Source: Ardenticatenaceae bacterium (GTDB lineage: Bacteria > Chloroflexota > Anaerolineae > Promineifilales > Promineifilaceae). Taken from it: a DNA stretch of 64,000 nt. Positions 25,830 to 34,634 of the stretch are shown here, piece after piece; position 1 is the stretch's first letter, and each line of letters begins with the position of its first letter. A model generated the notes under the pieces. That model was not told the DNA's origin. It did no database searches and saw only the letters and a program-made list of their open reading frames with translations. The DNA lies in contig JACKCB010000005.1 in the NCBI GenBank assembly GCA_020634235.1, forward strand, positions 167,758 to 231,757, written 5' to 3'. The position numbers and the translations under genes are program-made.

Positions 25830-28502
25830 TCAGGGGAGAAGGCCCAGCTCACGGGCGCGGGCGACGGCCTGGGTGCGATTGGCCGCGCCCATTTTGCCCA
25901 TGATGCGGCTAACGTGCGTCTTGACCGTGCCGACAGTGATGACCATTTCTGTGGCGATGGCGCGGTTGCTTAATCCGGCCGCCAGAAGCCGCAAGATTTC
26001 CAATTCTCGCCGGGTCAATGCTTCGACGATTGGCTGCGGGGAGGGCAGCGTTGGCGTGGATGGGCCCTTTTCGCCGAACGCCTGGAGCAGGGAGTGGATG
26101 TAATCTAACGGCCCCGCGTCTTTGGCCTGTAATTTGGCCAGCAGTTCGGCCAGGGGCTGCCCCTCATCAAGGAAGGTGCGCACGTACCCGGCCGGGTGCG
26201 CCAACGATAGCGCTTGCAGCAGACAGTTTTGCGCCGGTTCTGCCTGGCGCTGCGCCTGATGAGCGACAGCTTGCAGGGTCAGTAATTTGATGAGGCTGCC
26301 GTTGCGGCCGTCACTCTGCGCCATTACCGCCAATCGGGACAAAAGCTGCAAGGTCTGCTCTGCCCGCCCCTGCGCCAGGAGGATGTGCGCCACAGCAATC
26401 TGCTCCGGTTCGCACACATAGCCCAGCGCTTGCTCCCGCGTCAGACCCTGTTGCTCGGCCAGCGCCCAGGCAGCGGCCGTTTGCCCATTAACGAGGAGTA
26501 AGTGCAGGCGAGCGGCCGCCAACCGGCTGGCAGTTGGCGGGGTCAGGACGTGATCGCCGGCGATCTGGCTGGCCTCTTCCCAGGCACGGGCTGCCGCTGC
26601 CAGCTCTGCCCGCGCCAGGTGAATAGCGAACCGGGCGAGGCGGTGATTGACGGCCGTATTGGGATTATGCCATTGCTGAATCAATTCCTCGTTTTCATCC
26701 AACCAGTGTGCGGCTCTATCCAGATTATTGCGTTCGTAAGCCAATCGCGCCAGTCCAGTTGCCGGTTCTACAGCCAGGGGTAACGGCCGTCCCGCTGCCA
26801 GTTGTGCCTGCGCCAATGCCTTCTGATAAGTTACTTCAGCCTGGCGCAGTTGGCCGCGAGCCACTTCCATATCAGCCACAGCGCACTGGGCCGATACCGC
26901 TACCTGCCGATTTTGTGCCGCCTGCCCACTCGATGCTGCTTCGGCAAAGGTCTGTTGCGCCAGGGCGAACGCGCCAACCTGCAGGCGCAAACTGCCCAAA
27001 ACAAACGTGATCACACTGCGAATATTCAAATTATCCGCCGCCAGCAGCGCCAGAGCCTGCTCGGCCCGGTCAATGGCAGTTTCCGTATCGCCCTGAAAGG
27101 CAGCAATGTAAGCCTGGATAGCGGCGATGTCACCCGTAATTTCCGGTATGGCAACTTGTTCTGCTCGTTGCAAGCTGTCGAAGGCGTCAGCAATCTGCCC
27201 CGTCACCAACTGGCTCCAGGCGAGCGAGACCAGCAGTCCCGGCCGGGCGGCAACCGCTGCCGGTGGTAAACGGTCTACCCAGGCCCGGAAGGTTGCCGTT
27301 TGCCCCTGGGCCAGAAGCGGCAATGCCTGTGCTTCCGCAAGATGGGCCGCTTTTTCGGGCAGACCGGCTTTTAAGTAATGGGCCAACGCCTCATCGGCCA
27401 GGCCGTTGGCCCAGTACCAGGCGGCGGCGCGTTCGTGCCGCTCGTTTTGCCGGGAATCGGGCTGCCCGCGGGCACGCAGCAGATCGGCCAACAGGTGGTG
27501 ATAACGATACCACTGCCGCGCGTCGTCCAGAGGGAACAGGAAGAAGTTGGCCCGCGCTAATGCTTCCAACATTGCCTGGCTGTCGTCCCGGCCGGTCACA
27601 GCATCGCACAACGAGGCGGTTAATTGATCCAGAACGGCCGTTTGCTGCAAAAAGGCAAGGGTGTCCTGCGGCTGCCGCGCCAGCACTTCTTCAAGCAGGT
27701 AATCGAGGATGTAGCGGTGTGTGCCGCTGAATGATTGGATAAATTGGCGCTGCGCCTGGGGCGTTGCTATTCCCTGCAAGGCTAAAGCAGCAAGCTGTAG
27801 ACCGGTGATCCAGCCCTCGGTGCGCTGCCCCAAAACGGCCACGTCCTCCGGCGGCAAGTTGAGGGGAAGGATGTGGCGGAAGAGAACGGCCGTTTCCGTG
27901 GCCGTAAAGCGCAAATCATCCACCCGTATCTCTACCAGTTCGCGGCGGGCGCGCAGCCGCGCCAGAGGAAACGGCGGGTCGCTGCGGCTGGTGATGATTA
28001 GCCGCAGATTAGACGGCATATTTTCCAGCAGGAATGAAATGCTCTGATGGATGGTACTGTTGTTGAGGACGTGGTAGTCATCCAAGACAAGCAAAATGGA
28101 TGCGTGAATCTCGGCGATCTCATTGATGAGACAGGTCAGGGCCAATGTGGGCGCAACTGTTTGCGGGGAATGAAGCATTTCCGGCACAGCGCTTGCCAAC
28201 TCAGGACAGGCTTGCTGCAAAGCGGCGACCAGGTAGGCCAGGAACCTTGTGGGATCGCTGTCGTTCTCATCTAATGACAGCCAGGCTAAACGGAAACGGC
28301 CGTGCGGCAGATGATTCAGCCACTCCACAACCAACGAGGTTTTGCCAAACCCGGCCGGGGCCGCAAACAAAAACAGTTTCCCGGAGGGACTGCCATCCAA
28401 TCCCAACCCATCATTCAGTTTTGCAATGAGGCGTGTCCGAGCAACCAGGGCTGGTTGGGTTTGGGGAAAGTTGAGCTTGGTCTGTACCAAGAGTACCATC
28501 AT
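25830..28502 (-). CDS. LuxR/MalT-family ATP-dependent transcriptional regulator (LAL)
   Basis: An 890-residue regulator from the ATG at 28502. The order is: AAA-type NTPase with Walker A FAAPAGFGKTSLVVEWLN and Walker B ASILLVLDDYHVL; a winged helix region; TPR-like helices (about residues 380-750); and a C-terminal LuxR HTH, LTRRELEILRLLAAGLSNRA followed by TVGTVKTHVSRI. LAL proteins bind DNA cooperatively when ATP and an inducer are bound. Minus-strand TATAAT (28514-28509) is 6 nt before the ATG, so the mRNA is likely leaderless. The longer frame to 28637 crosses the promoter region and was not used. It is divergent from rpsO. Confidence 0.92.
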   Translation of the reverse strand: MMVLLVQTKLNFPQTQPALVARTRLIAKLNDGLGLDGSPSGKLFLFAAPAGFGKTSLVVEWLNHLPHGRFRLAWLSLDENDSDPTRFLAYLVAALQQACPELASAVPEMLHSPQTVAPTLALTCLINEIAEIHASILLVLDDYHVLNNSTIHQSISFLLENMPSNLRLIITSRSDPPFPLARLRARRELVEIRVDDLRFTATETAVLFRHILPLNLPPEDVAVLGQRTEGWITGLQLAALALQGIATPQAQRQFIQSFSGTHRYILDYLLEEVLARQPQDTLAFLQQTAVLDQLTASLCDAVTGRDDSQAMLEALARANFFLFPLDDARQWYRYHHLLADLLRARGQPDSRQNERHERAAAWYWANGLADEALAHYLKAGLPEKAAHLAEAQALPLLAQGQTATFRAWVDRLPPAAVAARPGLLVSLAWSQLVTGQIADAFDSLQRAEQVAIPEITGDIAAIQAYIAAFQGDTETAIDRAEQALALLAADNLNIRSVITFVLGSLRLQVGAFALAQQTFAEAASSGQAAQNRQVAVSAQCAVADMEVARGQLRQAEVTYQKALAQAQLAAGRPLPLAVEPATGLARLAYERNNLDRAAHWLDENEELIQQWHNPNTAVNHRLARFAIHLARAELAAAARAWEEASQIAGDHVLTPPTASRLAAARLHLLLVNGQTAAAWALAEQQGLTREQALGYVCEPEQIAVAHILLAQGRAEQTLQLLSRLAVMAQSDGRNGSLIKLLTLQAVAHQAQRQAEPAQNCLLQALSLAHPAGYVRTFLDEGQPLAELLAKLQAKDAGPLDYIHSLLQAFGEKGPSTPTLPSPQPIVEALTRRELEILRLLAAGLSNRAIATEMVITVGTVKTHVSRIMGKMGAANRTQAVARARELGLLP

Positions 28503-28508
28503 CTGGCG

Positions 28509-28514
28509 ATTATA
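28509..28514 (-). promoter_or_regulatory. -10 element of the LuxR-family gene
   Basis: TATAAT on the minus strand, 6 nt before the start codon at 28502. The -35 at 17-bp spacing (TCGTCA) is poor, which may mean activator dependence. Confidence 0.5.
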
Positions 28515-28623
28515 ATTGCTGACTCCCCAGGTGACGAGAAGCCGCCTGGCAAATGCCCCCGGAAACCGGTCACCATCGCCCAATCCACTCACACACCGGC
28601 TGATTCGGCTGGCGCACAGCCAA

Positions 28624-28653
28624 ATTGGCAAAGCCAATCCAGTAAGCTATAAT
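28624..28653 (+). promoter_or_regulatory. rpsO promoter with inverted repeat over the -35
   Basis: TTGGCA (28625-28630), 17 bp, TATAAT (28648-28653). The inverted repeat ATTGGC-AAA-GCCAAT (28624-28638) covers the -35, so a repressor could act here. The leader of about 80 nt then runs to GGAGG (28727-28731) and the ATG at 28741. Confidence 0.7.
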
Positions 28654-28740
28654 CTATCCCAGTCTGGCTCGGAAGCACGATGTCATCGGCGCAACGGCTA
28701 TCTGGGCTTGTACCGCAACTCACCTTTGGAGGTTTTTATC

Positions 28741-29010
28741 ATGGGTCTGACACAGGTCGACAAGGCCGAACTTGTTGAGAAATTCGCTCATCATGACACG
28801 GACACCGGTTCGCCGGAGGTCCAGATCGCTATCTTCGACAAGCGTATTCGCCAGTTGCAGGATCACCTGCGGGAGCACAAACATGACGAGAGTTCGCGTC
28901 GTGGGCTGCTAAAACTGGTTGGTAAGCGCCGGCGGATGCTGGCGTATCTACGCAAGTCCCACCCCGAACGTTATCGGGCTATTCTGGCAGAGCTAGGTCT
29001 CCGCCGCTAA
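28741..29010 (+). CDS. rpsO: 30S ribosomal protein S15
   Basis: An 89-residue protein with the S15 core: HHDTDTGSPEVQIAIFDKRI, LREHKHDESSRRGLLKLVGK and RRRMLAYLRKSHPERYRAIL. S15 binds the central domain of 16S rRNA early in 30S assembly. The start at 28741 follows GGAGG by 9 nt. rpsO before pnp is a widely conserved order. The upstream in-frame extension is non-coding. Confidence 0.98.
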   Translation: MGLTQVDKAELVEKFAHHDTDTGSPEVQIAIFDKRIRQLQDHLREHKHDESSRRGLLKLVGKRRRMLAYLRKSHPERYRAILAELGLRR

Positions 29011-29026
29011 TTGCAATGGCAACCAC

Positions 29027-29054
29027 GGGCGGCGCAGCAAAGTCTGCTCCGCCC
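29027..29054 (+). terminator. Hairpin after rpsO
   Basis: GGGCGG (29027-29032) pairs with CCGCCC (29049-29054), with GCAG/CTGC inside. There is no T-run after it, so it may be a processing or 3' end-stabilising stem rather than a terminator. Confidence 0.45.
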
Positions 29055-29095
29055 ACTATTCTATTGATAGCAGGAACACTGGTGTGCGGTTTGGT

Positions 29096-29179
29096 TTAGG
29101 GTTTGGAGCGTGGTGCTTATGCACTCGTGAACCGGTAAAAGGGTCCGGTTCCCATATGCAGTACGCTCCAGTCCCTAAA
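29096..29179 (+). ncRNA. Large branched RNA structure in the rpsO-pnp leader
   Basis: TTTAGGG (29096-29102) pairs with CCCTAAA (29173-29179); next to it TGGAGCGT (29105-29112) pairs with ACGCTCCA (29163-29170). The closing stem is about 16 bp with one U-U mismatch and one G-U pair. Inside are GTGC-TTAT-GCAC and a 7-bp stem GAACCGG...CCGGTTC with a 9-nt loop, followed by CATATG. In enterobacteria the pnp leader is an RNase III-cut stem through which PNPase controls its own mRNA; this structure is in the same place but is branched. No Rfam family was recognised. Confidence 0.65.
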
Positions 29180-29372
29180 TCCTCGCTTTTGTTCCTCTAT
29201 TACGGCGCTAAGTAAACGCTAGCAGCATTTGAACGCAGTCAACAAACGACTGACGAGCTTCGTTTTGGTGCGATAGCCGGCCCCGGCCGGGTATCGCGCT
29301 ATCTGCTTGTCTGCACCGCACAGGCAGTTGGTACCTTGGCGCCCACACACCCTTTGTGGAGGACACAAAACA

Positions 29373-31583
29373 ATGTTTAATGAACAGAAATTCACTACCA
29401 CCGTCGGCAACCACCGCGTCACCCTGAGCACCGGCATGTTGGCCGAACAGGCCGGCGGGGCCATAACCATCCAGATGGGTGACAGCATGCTGCTGGCCAC
29501 CGCCACCATGTCGCGCAACATCCGCGAAGGGCTGGACTTCTTCCCCCTCATGGTTGACTTTGAGGAGAAGATGTACGCGGCCGGGCGCATCCCCGGCAGC
29601 TTCTTCCGCCGCGAAGGCCGCCCCTCGACCGAAGCCATCCTCACCGCCCGGCTCACCGACCGGCCGCTGCGCCCCCTCTTCCCCGATGGCATGCGCAACG
29701 AAGTGCAAGTGATCGTCACCACCCTCTCGTCCGACAGCGAGTACCACCTGGACATCATGGCTGTCAACGGAGCCAGCGCCGCCCTCACCATCTCCGATGT
29801 GCCATTCAACGGCCCCATTGGGGCAGTGCGCGTGGCCTACATTGACGGCCAACTGGTGGCCGCGCCCACCATCCCGCAGATGGCCGACAGCGATCTAGAC
29901 CTGCGCATCGCCGGCACGCGCGAAGCCATCATCATGGTAGAAGCGGGGGCCAAGGAAGTGCCGGAAGCGCTGCTCATCGAAGCCCTGGCCTTTGGCCACC
30001 AGGCGCTCCAACCGCTGATCGACGTGCAGTTGGAAATGCAGGCCGCCGTGGGCAAGCCCAAGGCCGCTTTCACCGTAGCCGCCAAGGACGAAGCGCTGGT
30101 TGCGCGCGTAAAGGAGCGCCTCGGTGACCGCGTGCGGCAAATTGTGGTGGAGCAAACGATGCGCGATGAGCGCAACGAAGCGATGGACGCCCTGCGCGAG
30201 GAAATCGTGAACAGCTTCCTGGCTGAAGACGAAACCATCGAACCCAAGGCGATCCGCGAAGTAATCGCCGATGAATTGAAGAAGCAAGTGCGCGACCGCA
30301 TCCTGTACGAAGGGGTCCGGCCGGACGGGCGCAACTACACCACCATCCGGCCATTGGCCGCGGCCGTGGGGCTTAGCCCGCGGGCGCATGGCTCCGGCCT
30401 GTTCCAGCGCGGCCAGACGCAGGTGCTGGCCATTGCCGCCCTGGGGACACCGCGCGAGGCGCAGAAGCTGGACGGCCTGTACCCCGAAGATACGCGCCGC
30501 TACCTGCATCACTACAACTTCCCGCCCTTTAGCACGGGCGAAACGTGGCCGCTTCGCGGGCCGCGCCGCCGCGAAATTGGGCATGGTGCACTGGCCGAAA
30601 ACGCGCTGCTGCCGGTGCTGCCCAGCGAAGATGAATTCCCCTATACCATTCGCGTGGTGTCGGAAGTGCTCTCGTCTAACGGCAGCACCAGCCAGGCCAG
30701 TGTCTGTGCTTCCAGCCTGGCGCTGATGGACTGCGGTGTGCCGATCTCCCGGCCGGTGGCCGGTGTGGCCATGGGCCTGGTAACCGATGGCGAGAAGTAT
30801 GCCATTCTCAGCGACATCCAGGGTGTGGAAGACCACCTGGGCGACATGGACTTCAAAGTGGCCGGCACCGACGTTGGCGTAACCGCCCTGCAAATGGACA
30901 TCAAGATCGGCGGCCTGACTAAAGAGCTGATGGCCCAGGCGCTGGAGCAGGCTCACGCCGGCCGGATGGAAATCCTGAAAGTGATGACAGACGTCATGCC
31001 TGCGCCACGCGCCGAGCTGAGCAAATGGGCGCCACGCATGGAGAGCATCCACATCGACCCGGAGAAGATTGGGGCGATTATCGGCAAGGGCGGCAGCACC
31101 ATCCGCTCCCTGGAAGAGCAGTTTGATGTATCCATCGACATCCAGGATGATGGCACGGTGTTTGTGGCCGGCGTCGACGGCATCAAGACCGCCGAAGCCC
31201 TGGCGGCAATTCGCAGCATCACCGTGGGGCCAGAGTTGGGTGCGCTGTACACCGGCAAGGTGGTGCGCATCACCGACTTTGGCGTGTTTGTGGAGCTAAC
31301 GCCTGGCACCGATGGCCTGGTACACATCTCCCAGCTTTCGCAGGATCGGATTGATCGGGCGGAGGACGTGGTGCAGTTGGGTGATGAGATCATGGTCATG
31401 GTGACCGATATCGACGAAAGCGCCGGCAAAGTGCGCCTTTCGCGCCTGGCTGTGCTGGAAGGCTGGAGCCTGGAAGAGGCGCGCGGCAAAGATGCGGCCA
31501 TCGGTGGCGGTGGTCGCGGTCGCCGCGACGGTGGTGGTGGTCGTGGCCGCCGCGACGGTGGCGGTGGCAATCGCCGCCGCTAA
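29373..31583 (+). CDS. pnp: Polyribonucleotide nucleotidyltransferase (PNPase)
   Basis: A 736-residue 3'-5' phosphorolytic exoribonuclease. The start at 29373 has GGAGG (29358-29362); the earlier frame from 29307 was rejected. Order: RNase PH domain 1 (MFNEQKFTTTVGNHRVTLST, FREGRPSTEAILTARLTDRP-like), helical linker, RNase PH domain 2 (GVRPDGRNYTTIRPLA, then the catalytic region VGLSPRAHGSGLFQRGQTQV and DIQGVEDHLGDMDFKVAG), KH domain (IGAIIGKGGSTIRSLEEQF) and S1 domain (GKVVRITDFGVFVELTPGTD). It ends in a Gly/Arg tail made of repeated GGGGRGRRDGGGG units, a plausible extra RNA-binding arm. Confidence 0.97.
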   Translation: MFNEQKFTTTVGNHRVTLSTGMLAEQAGGAITIQMGDSMLLATATMSRNIREGLDFFPLMVDFEEKMYAAGRIPGSFFRREGRPSTEAILTARLTDRPLRPLFPDGMRNEVQVIVTTLSSDSEYHLDIMAVNGASAALTISDVPFNGPIGAVRVAYIDGQLVAAPTIPQMADSDLDLRIAGTREAIIMVEAGAKEVPEALLIEALAFGHQALQPLIDVQLEMQAAVGKPKAAFTVAAKDEALVARVKERLGDRVRQIVVEQTMRDERNEAMDALREEIVNSFLAEDETIEPKAIREVIADELKKQVRDRILYEGVRPDGRNYTTIRPLAAAVGLSPRAHGSGLFQRGQTQVLAIAALGTPREAQKLDGLYPEDTRRYLHHYNFPPFSTGETWPLRGPRRREIGHGALAENALLPVLPSEDEFPYTIRVVSEVLSSNGSTSQASVCASSLALMDCGVPISRPVAGVAMGLVTDGEKYAILSDIQGVEDHLGDMDFKVAGTDVGVTALQMDIKIGGLTKELMAQALEQAHAGRMEILKVMTDVMPAPRAELSKWAPRMESIHIDPEKIGAIIGKGGSTIRSLEEQFDVSIDIQDDGTVFVAGVDGIKTAEALAAIRSITVGPELGALYTGKVVRITDFGVFVELTPGTDGLVHISQLSQDRIDRAEDVVQLGDEIMVMVTDIDESAGKVRLSRLAVLEGWSLEEARGKDAAIGGGGRGRRDGGGGRGRRDGGGGNRRR

Positions 31584-31643
31584 TACAGCCGCCAGGGCAG
31601 CGGCCAGTTGGCTAGCTGCCCTCAAATAACAACCGCGCTTGAG

Positions 31644-31679
31644 AGTGGCCCAATCCGCGAGATTGGGCCACTTTTTTTT
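31644..31679 (+). terminator. Rho-independent terminator of pnp
   Basis: AGTGGCCCAATC (31644-31655), loop CGCGA, GATTGGGCCACT (31661-31672), then a run of eight T (31672-31679). This is the clearest intrinsic terminator in the window. Confidence 0.95.
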
Positions 31680-31784
31680 GCGCCTGGCCAAAGCCTGCAA
31701 CGCCTGACAAATGTCACGTGCCCCCCGGCCGGGAATGTGTTAAACTGTTGGCGTTAGACAATCATCTAACCCACAGGTTCGCAC

Positions 31785-33095
31785 ATGGACGAAAAGAGCG
31801 GCGGTCTGGCCCTCTATCTCAGCAAAACCCGCCAATTCAGCCGTAATGCCCGGCTGGTGCTCATCTACAGCGCCATTACCGGGCTGGCCTTTGGTGTCTA
31901 TCGTTTCCTGGCCAACTTCTACATTCTCAGCCTGGGCTATGACGAAGCGTTCATCGGCACGCTGCAAACGCTGAGTTCGCTGGCAACCATCGCCATGGCC
32001 CTGCCGGCCGCCTACCTGGCCGAACGCTTCCCGCAGAAGCGGGTGATGATTGTGACCGCCTTGTTGAGCAGCCTGGCGGTGACGGGAATTGTGCTCATCC
32101 CCGGCCGGGTCGCCCTTATTCTCTTCAACATGCTGGCCGGCGTCTCTATGAGCACCCGCCAGGTGGCCATGGCCCCCTTCCTCATGGCCAACACCTCGGA
32201 AGAAGACCGGCAGTGGGTTTTCAGCTTCAATTTCGGCCTCATGACCACGGCCAGCTTCTTTGGCAACCTGCTGGGCGGGCTGCTGCCCACCTGGCTGGGG
32301 GGGCCGTTTGGGGCTATGCCCACCGACACGCTGGCCTACCAGTTGGCCATCGGCAGCATGATGTTGGTTACCATGCTGAGCATTGGGCCGCTGTCGCTGA
32401 TTCGTATGCCCCCACCCGAGAAGGGCCGCCAGGTAGCGCTGCCCTGGGTGCAGTTGTGGCAGCATGGACGGCAGTTGGCCCGCTTTCTCTTGCCGCAACT
32501 GGTCATTGGCCTGGGCGCGGGCCTGATGCAGCCGTTCATGAATGTCTACTTTCGCCACGTGTATAACAAACCCGACCCGCCCATTGCCTGGGTATTTGCC
32601 ATTGGCGGCCTGGCGATGGCCATTGCCCAGTTTCTGGGGCCGGTGCTGGCGGACAGGTATGGCAAGATTCACACGGTGATTCTGACGCAGTTGGTTTCGG
32701 TGCCGTTTTTACTGATGTTGGCGTTGGGCGCGTGGCTGGTGCCCACCGGCCGGGGCAATGCAGAGTTGTGGTTTGCCATTGCCGGCCTGGCCTACATATT
32801 GCGCCTGGCGCTGATGAATTTGAGCAACCCCGTCTACCAGACGTTTGTGCTGGAGCATGTGCCCAAGGACACGCAGGCCCTGACCATGAGCCTGAACAGC
32901 CTGAGCTTCCAGTTCGGCTGGTTTGTGATGCCGCAGGTAAGCGGCTGGCTGCAAGTGCAGTATGGCAACCTGGGGTTTGTGGCGATCTTCCTGTCGGTAG
33001 CCGGGTTGTACGTGACGGCCACAGTCGTAGAGTGGTGGCTGTTTGCCCGGCCGGGGGCAATGCAGCGGTTACAGGCAATACAGGGGCAGGCCTGA
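31785..33095 (+). CDS. MFS transporter
   Basis: A 436-residue protein with twelve probable helices. The first-half loop AAYLAERFPQKRVMIVTALL fits MFS motif A (GxLaDrxGrkr) and the equivalent LADRYGKIHTVILTQL is in the second half. The substrate cannot be told; it may be an exporter. It lies about 100 bp downstream of the pnp terminator and has no close operon partner. Confidence 0.88.
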   Translation: MDEKSGGLALYLSKTRQFSRNARLVLIYSAITGLAFGVYRFLANFYILSLGYDEAFIGTLQTLSSLATIAMALPAAYLAERFPQKRVMIVTALLSSLAVTGIVLIPGRVALILFNMLAGVSMSTRQVAMAPFLMANTSEEDRQWVFSFNFGLMTTASFFGNLLGGLLPTWLGGPFGAMPTDTLAYQLAIGSMMLVTMLSIGPLSLIRMPPPEKGRQVALPWVQLWQHGRQLARFLLPQLVIGLGAGLMQPFMNVYFRHVYNKPDPPIAWVFAIGGLAMAIAQFLGPVLADRYGKIHTVILTQLVSVPFLLMLALGAWLVPTGRGNAELWFAIAGLAYILRLALMNLSNPVYQTFVLEHVPKDTQALTMSLNSLSFQFGWFVMPQVSGWLQVQYGNLGFVAIFLSVAGLYVTATVVEWWLFARPGAMQRLQAIQGQA

Positions 33096-33130
33096 TTTCT
33101 AACCCAGGTCTAAGCCTACGACAACAGCGT

Positions 33131-33159
33131 TTGGTCTTCCGGCCGGATATTGCTATAGT
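33131..33159 (+). promoter_or_regulatory. Promoter of the CAP-LysM gene
   Basis: TTGGTC (33131-33136), 17 bp, TATAGT (33154-33159), then 6 nt and the ATG at 33166: a probable leaderless start. Confidence 0.6.
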
Positions 33160-33165
33160 TCCGGC

Positions 33166-34557
33166 ATGTTTCGATTTTGGCGACACGCGCTGTTTTTTTG
33201 CCTGCTGCTAGCCCTCCTCGCAGCCAGCGGGCAGCACCCCACCCCTGTTGCGGCCCAGAGTTCGGCCGGCGAAGTCTTGCAGTTGGTGAATAGCCTGCGC
33301 GCTTCGTATGGGCTGCCGCCTTTCAGCCAGAGCAGCGTCCTGGCCGTGGCCGCGCAAAGCCACGCCAATTGGATGGCCAGTACCGGCCTTTACAGCCACA
33401 CCGGAGCCGGTGGCTCCAGCCCGCAATCCAGATCCGCCGCGGCCGGGTATCCCGGCTACGTCGCCGAAAACATTGTGGGGGGGACCAACCTGACGGCGCA
33501 GCAGGGCGTCACCTGGTGGATCAACAGCCCTATCCATTTCAACACCCTCATCTCGCCGCGCTACACCGAAGTAGGCATTGGCGTGGCTACCGGGCTGGGC
33601 CAAAACTTCTACGTCCTGGTTGCCGGCACCACCAGCGATAGTCCGCCGGCCGTGGCGGCCGGCACAGGCACCGCCGCCCGGGGCGAGAACGAGATTTTTG
33701 TGGTGGCCGCCCTGGACCTGGCCGAACCGCGCGAGGATGGCTCTATTGTGCACACGGTGCAGTCAGGCCAATCGTTGTGGTCCATTGCCGCCCGTTATGG
33801 CGTGCCGCTGCAAGATGTGCTGCTGTTCAACAGTCTCAGCGAGGACAGCACCATCAACCCTGGCGACGAGGTGACCATCCGCCTGGCCGACGGCGCAGAA
33901 CCGCCACCACCCCCCACAACCTACATTGTGCGCAGTGGTGACAATGCCTGGACCATTGCCGCACGCTTCCGCCTGACACTAGAGGATTTTCTCTGGTACA
34001 ACAGCATGTCGGAGGATTCGTTGATCCAGCCGGGCGACGTGGTGAAGATTGGGCTGGCCGAGGGGGAAGCGCCGCCGCCCACACCCACCCCGCAGTTGGC
34101 TCACGTCGTGCGCAGCGGTGAAACATTGTGGGACATTTCGCTGCGCTATGGGCTGACGGTGGCACAGCTTCTAACGCTAAACGGTCTTTCAGAAAATGCG
34201 GTGCTGAGCGTTGGCCAGGAAGTGTATATCCGGGAAACGCCACAACCGGTCCCCACTGAAACCCCCTTCCCGCCAACCTTCACCCCCATGCCCCCTTCCG
34301 CTGGCCCGGCCGAGGTGGTGATCGTGGCCAACCCCAACGGCCCTACCGCTACGCCCACCACCACGCCGTTGGCGCTGGCTGCGAATGTGGCGGATGGACC
34401 GGCCACGCCCCGGCCGGGGGGGCAAGCTGAAATTCAAAATGCCGCCCTGGCCACCAGCAGCGCGCCCGGCTGGATGATTGCGGCCGGGGTAGGCACCTTT
34501 GCCCTGGCGCTGCTGCTGATGGTGGGCGTCATCGTCCTGGCCGTGCGCAAGCTGTAG
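33166..34557 (+). CDS. Surface protein with CAP/SCP domain, three LysM repeats and C-terminal membrane anchor
   Basis: A 463-residue exported protein. A signal peptide (about 1-30) is followed by a CAP domain (about 35-165): LVNSLRASYGLPPFSQSSVL, AAQSHANWMASTGLYSHTG, GYVAENI. Three LysM repeats follow (about 200-245, 255-300, 310-355): HTVQSGQSLWSIAARYG, YIVRSGDNAWTIAARFR and HVVRSGETLWDISLRYG. Then a Pro/Thr-rich linker and a final helix (MIAAGVGTFALALLLMVGVI) with VRKL at the end. LysM binds peptidoglycan or other GlcNAc polymers. The CAP domain's function is unknown. The protein is likely anchored in the membrane facing outward. Confidence 0.92.
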   Translation: MFRFWRHALFFCLLLALLAASGQHPTPVAAQSSAGEVLQLVNSLRASYGLPPFSQSSVLAVAAQSHANWMASTGLYSHTGAGGSSPQSRSAAAGYPGYVAENIVGGTNLTAQQGVTWWINSPIHFNTLISPRYTEVGIGVATGLGQNFYVLVAGTTSDSPPAVAAGTGTAARGENEIFVVAALDLAEPREDGSIVHTVQSGQSLWSIAARYGVPLQDVLLFNSLSEDSTINPGDEVTIRLADGAEPPPPPTTYIVRSGDNAWTIAARFRLTLEDFLWYNSMSEDSLIQPGDVVKIGLAEGEAPPPTPTPQLAHVVRSGETLWDISLRYGLTVAQLLTLNGLSENAVLSVGQEVYIRETPQPVPTETPFPPTFTPMPPSAGPAEVVIVANPNGPTATPTTTPLALAANVADGPATPRPGGQAEIQNAALATSSAPGWMIAAGVGTFALALLLMVGVIVLAVRKL

Positions 34558-34634
34558 CCATCCCGGCCGCAGCTACCAGGAGCCAGTTCGCACTACCGGC
34601 CGGGTAGTGCTCCGGCCGCGTTCCCCCCTATTTT

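Noticed and set aside
29096..29179. tRNA in the rpsO-pnp gap
   Set aside because: The closing stem is too long and there is no D-, anticodon- and T-arm set or CCA end.
29895..31052. A 385-codon antisense frame inside pnp
   Set aside because: pnp has clear domains along this whole stretch; high GC makes long shadow frames common here.
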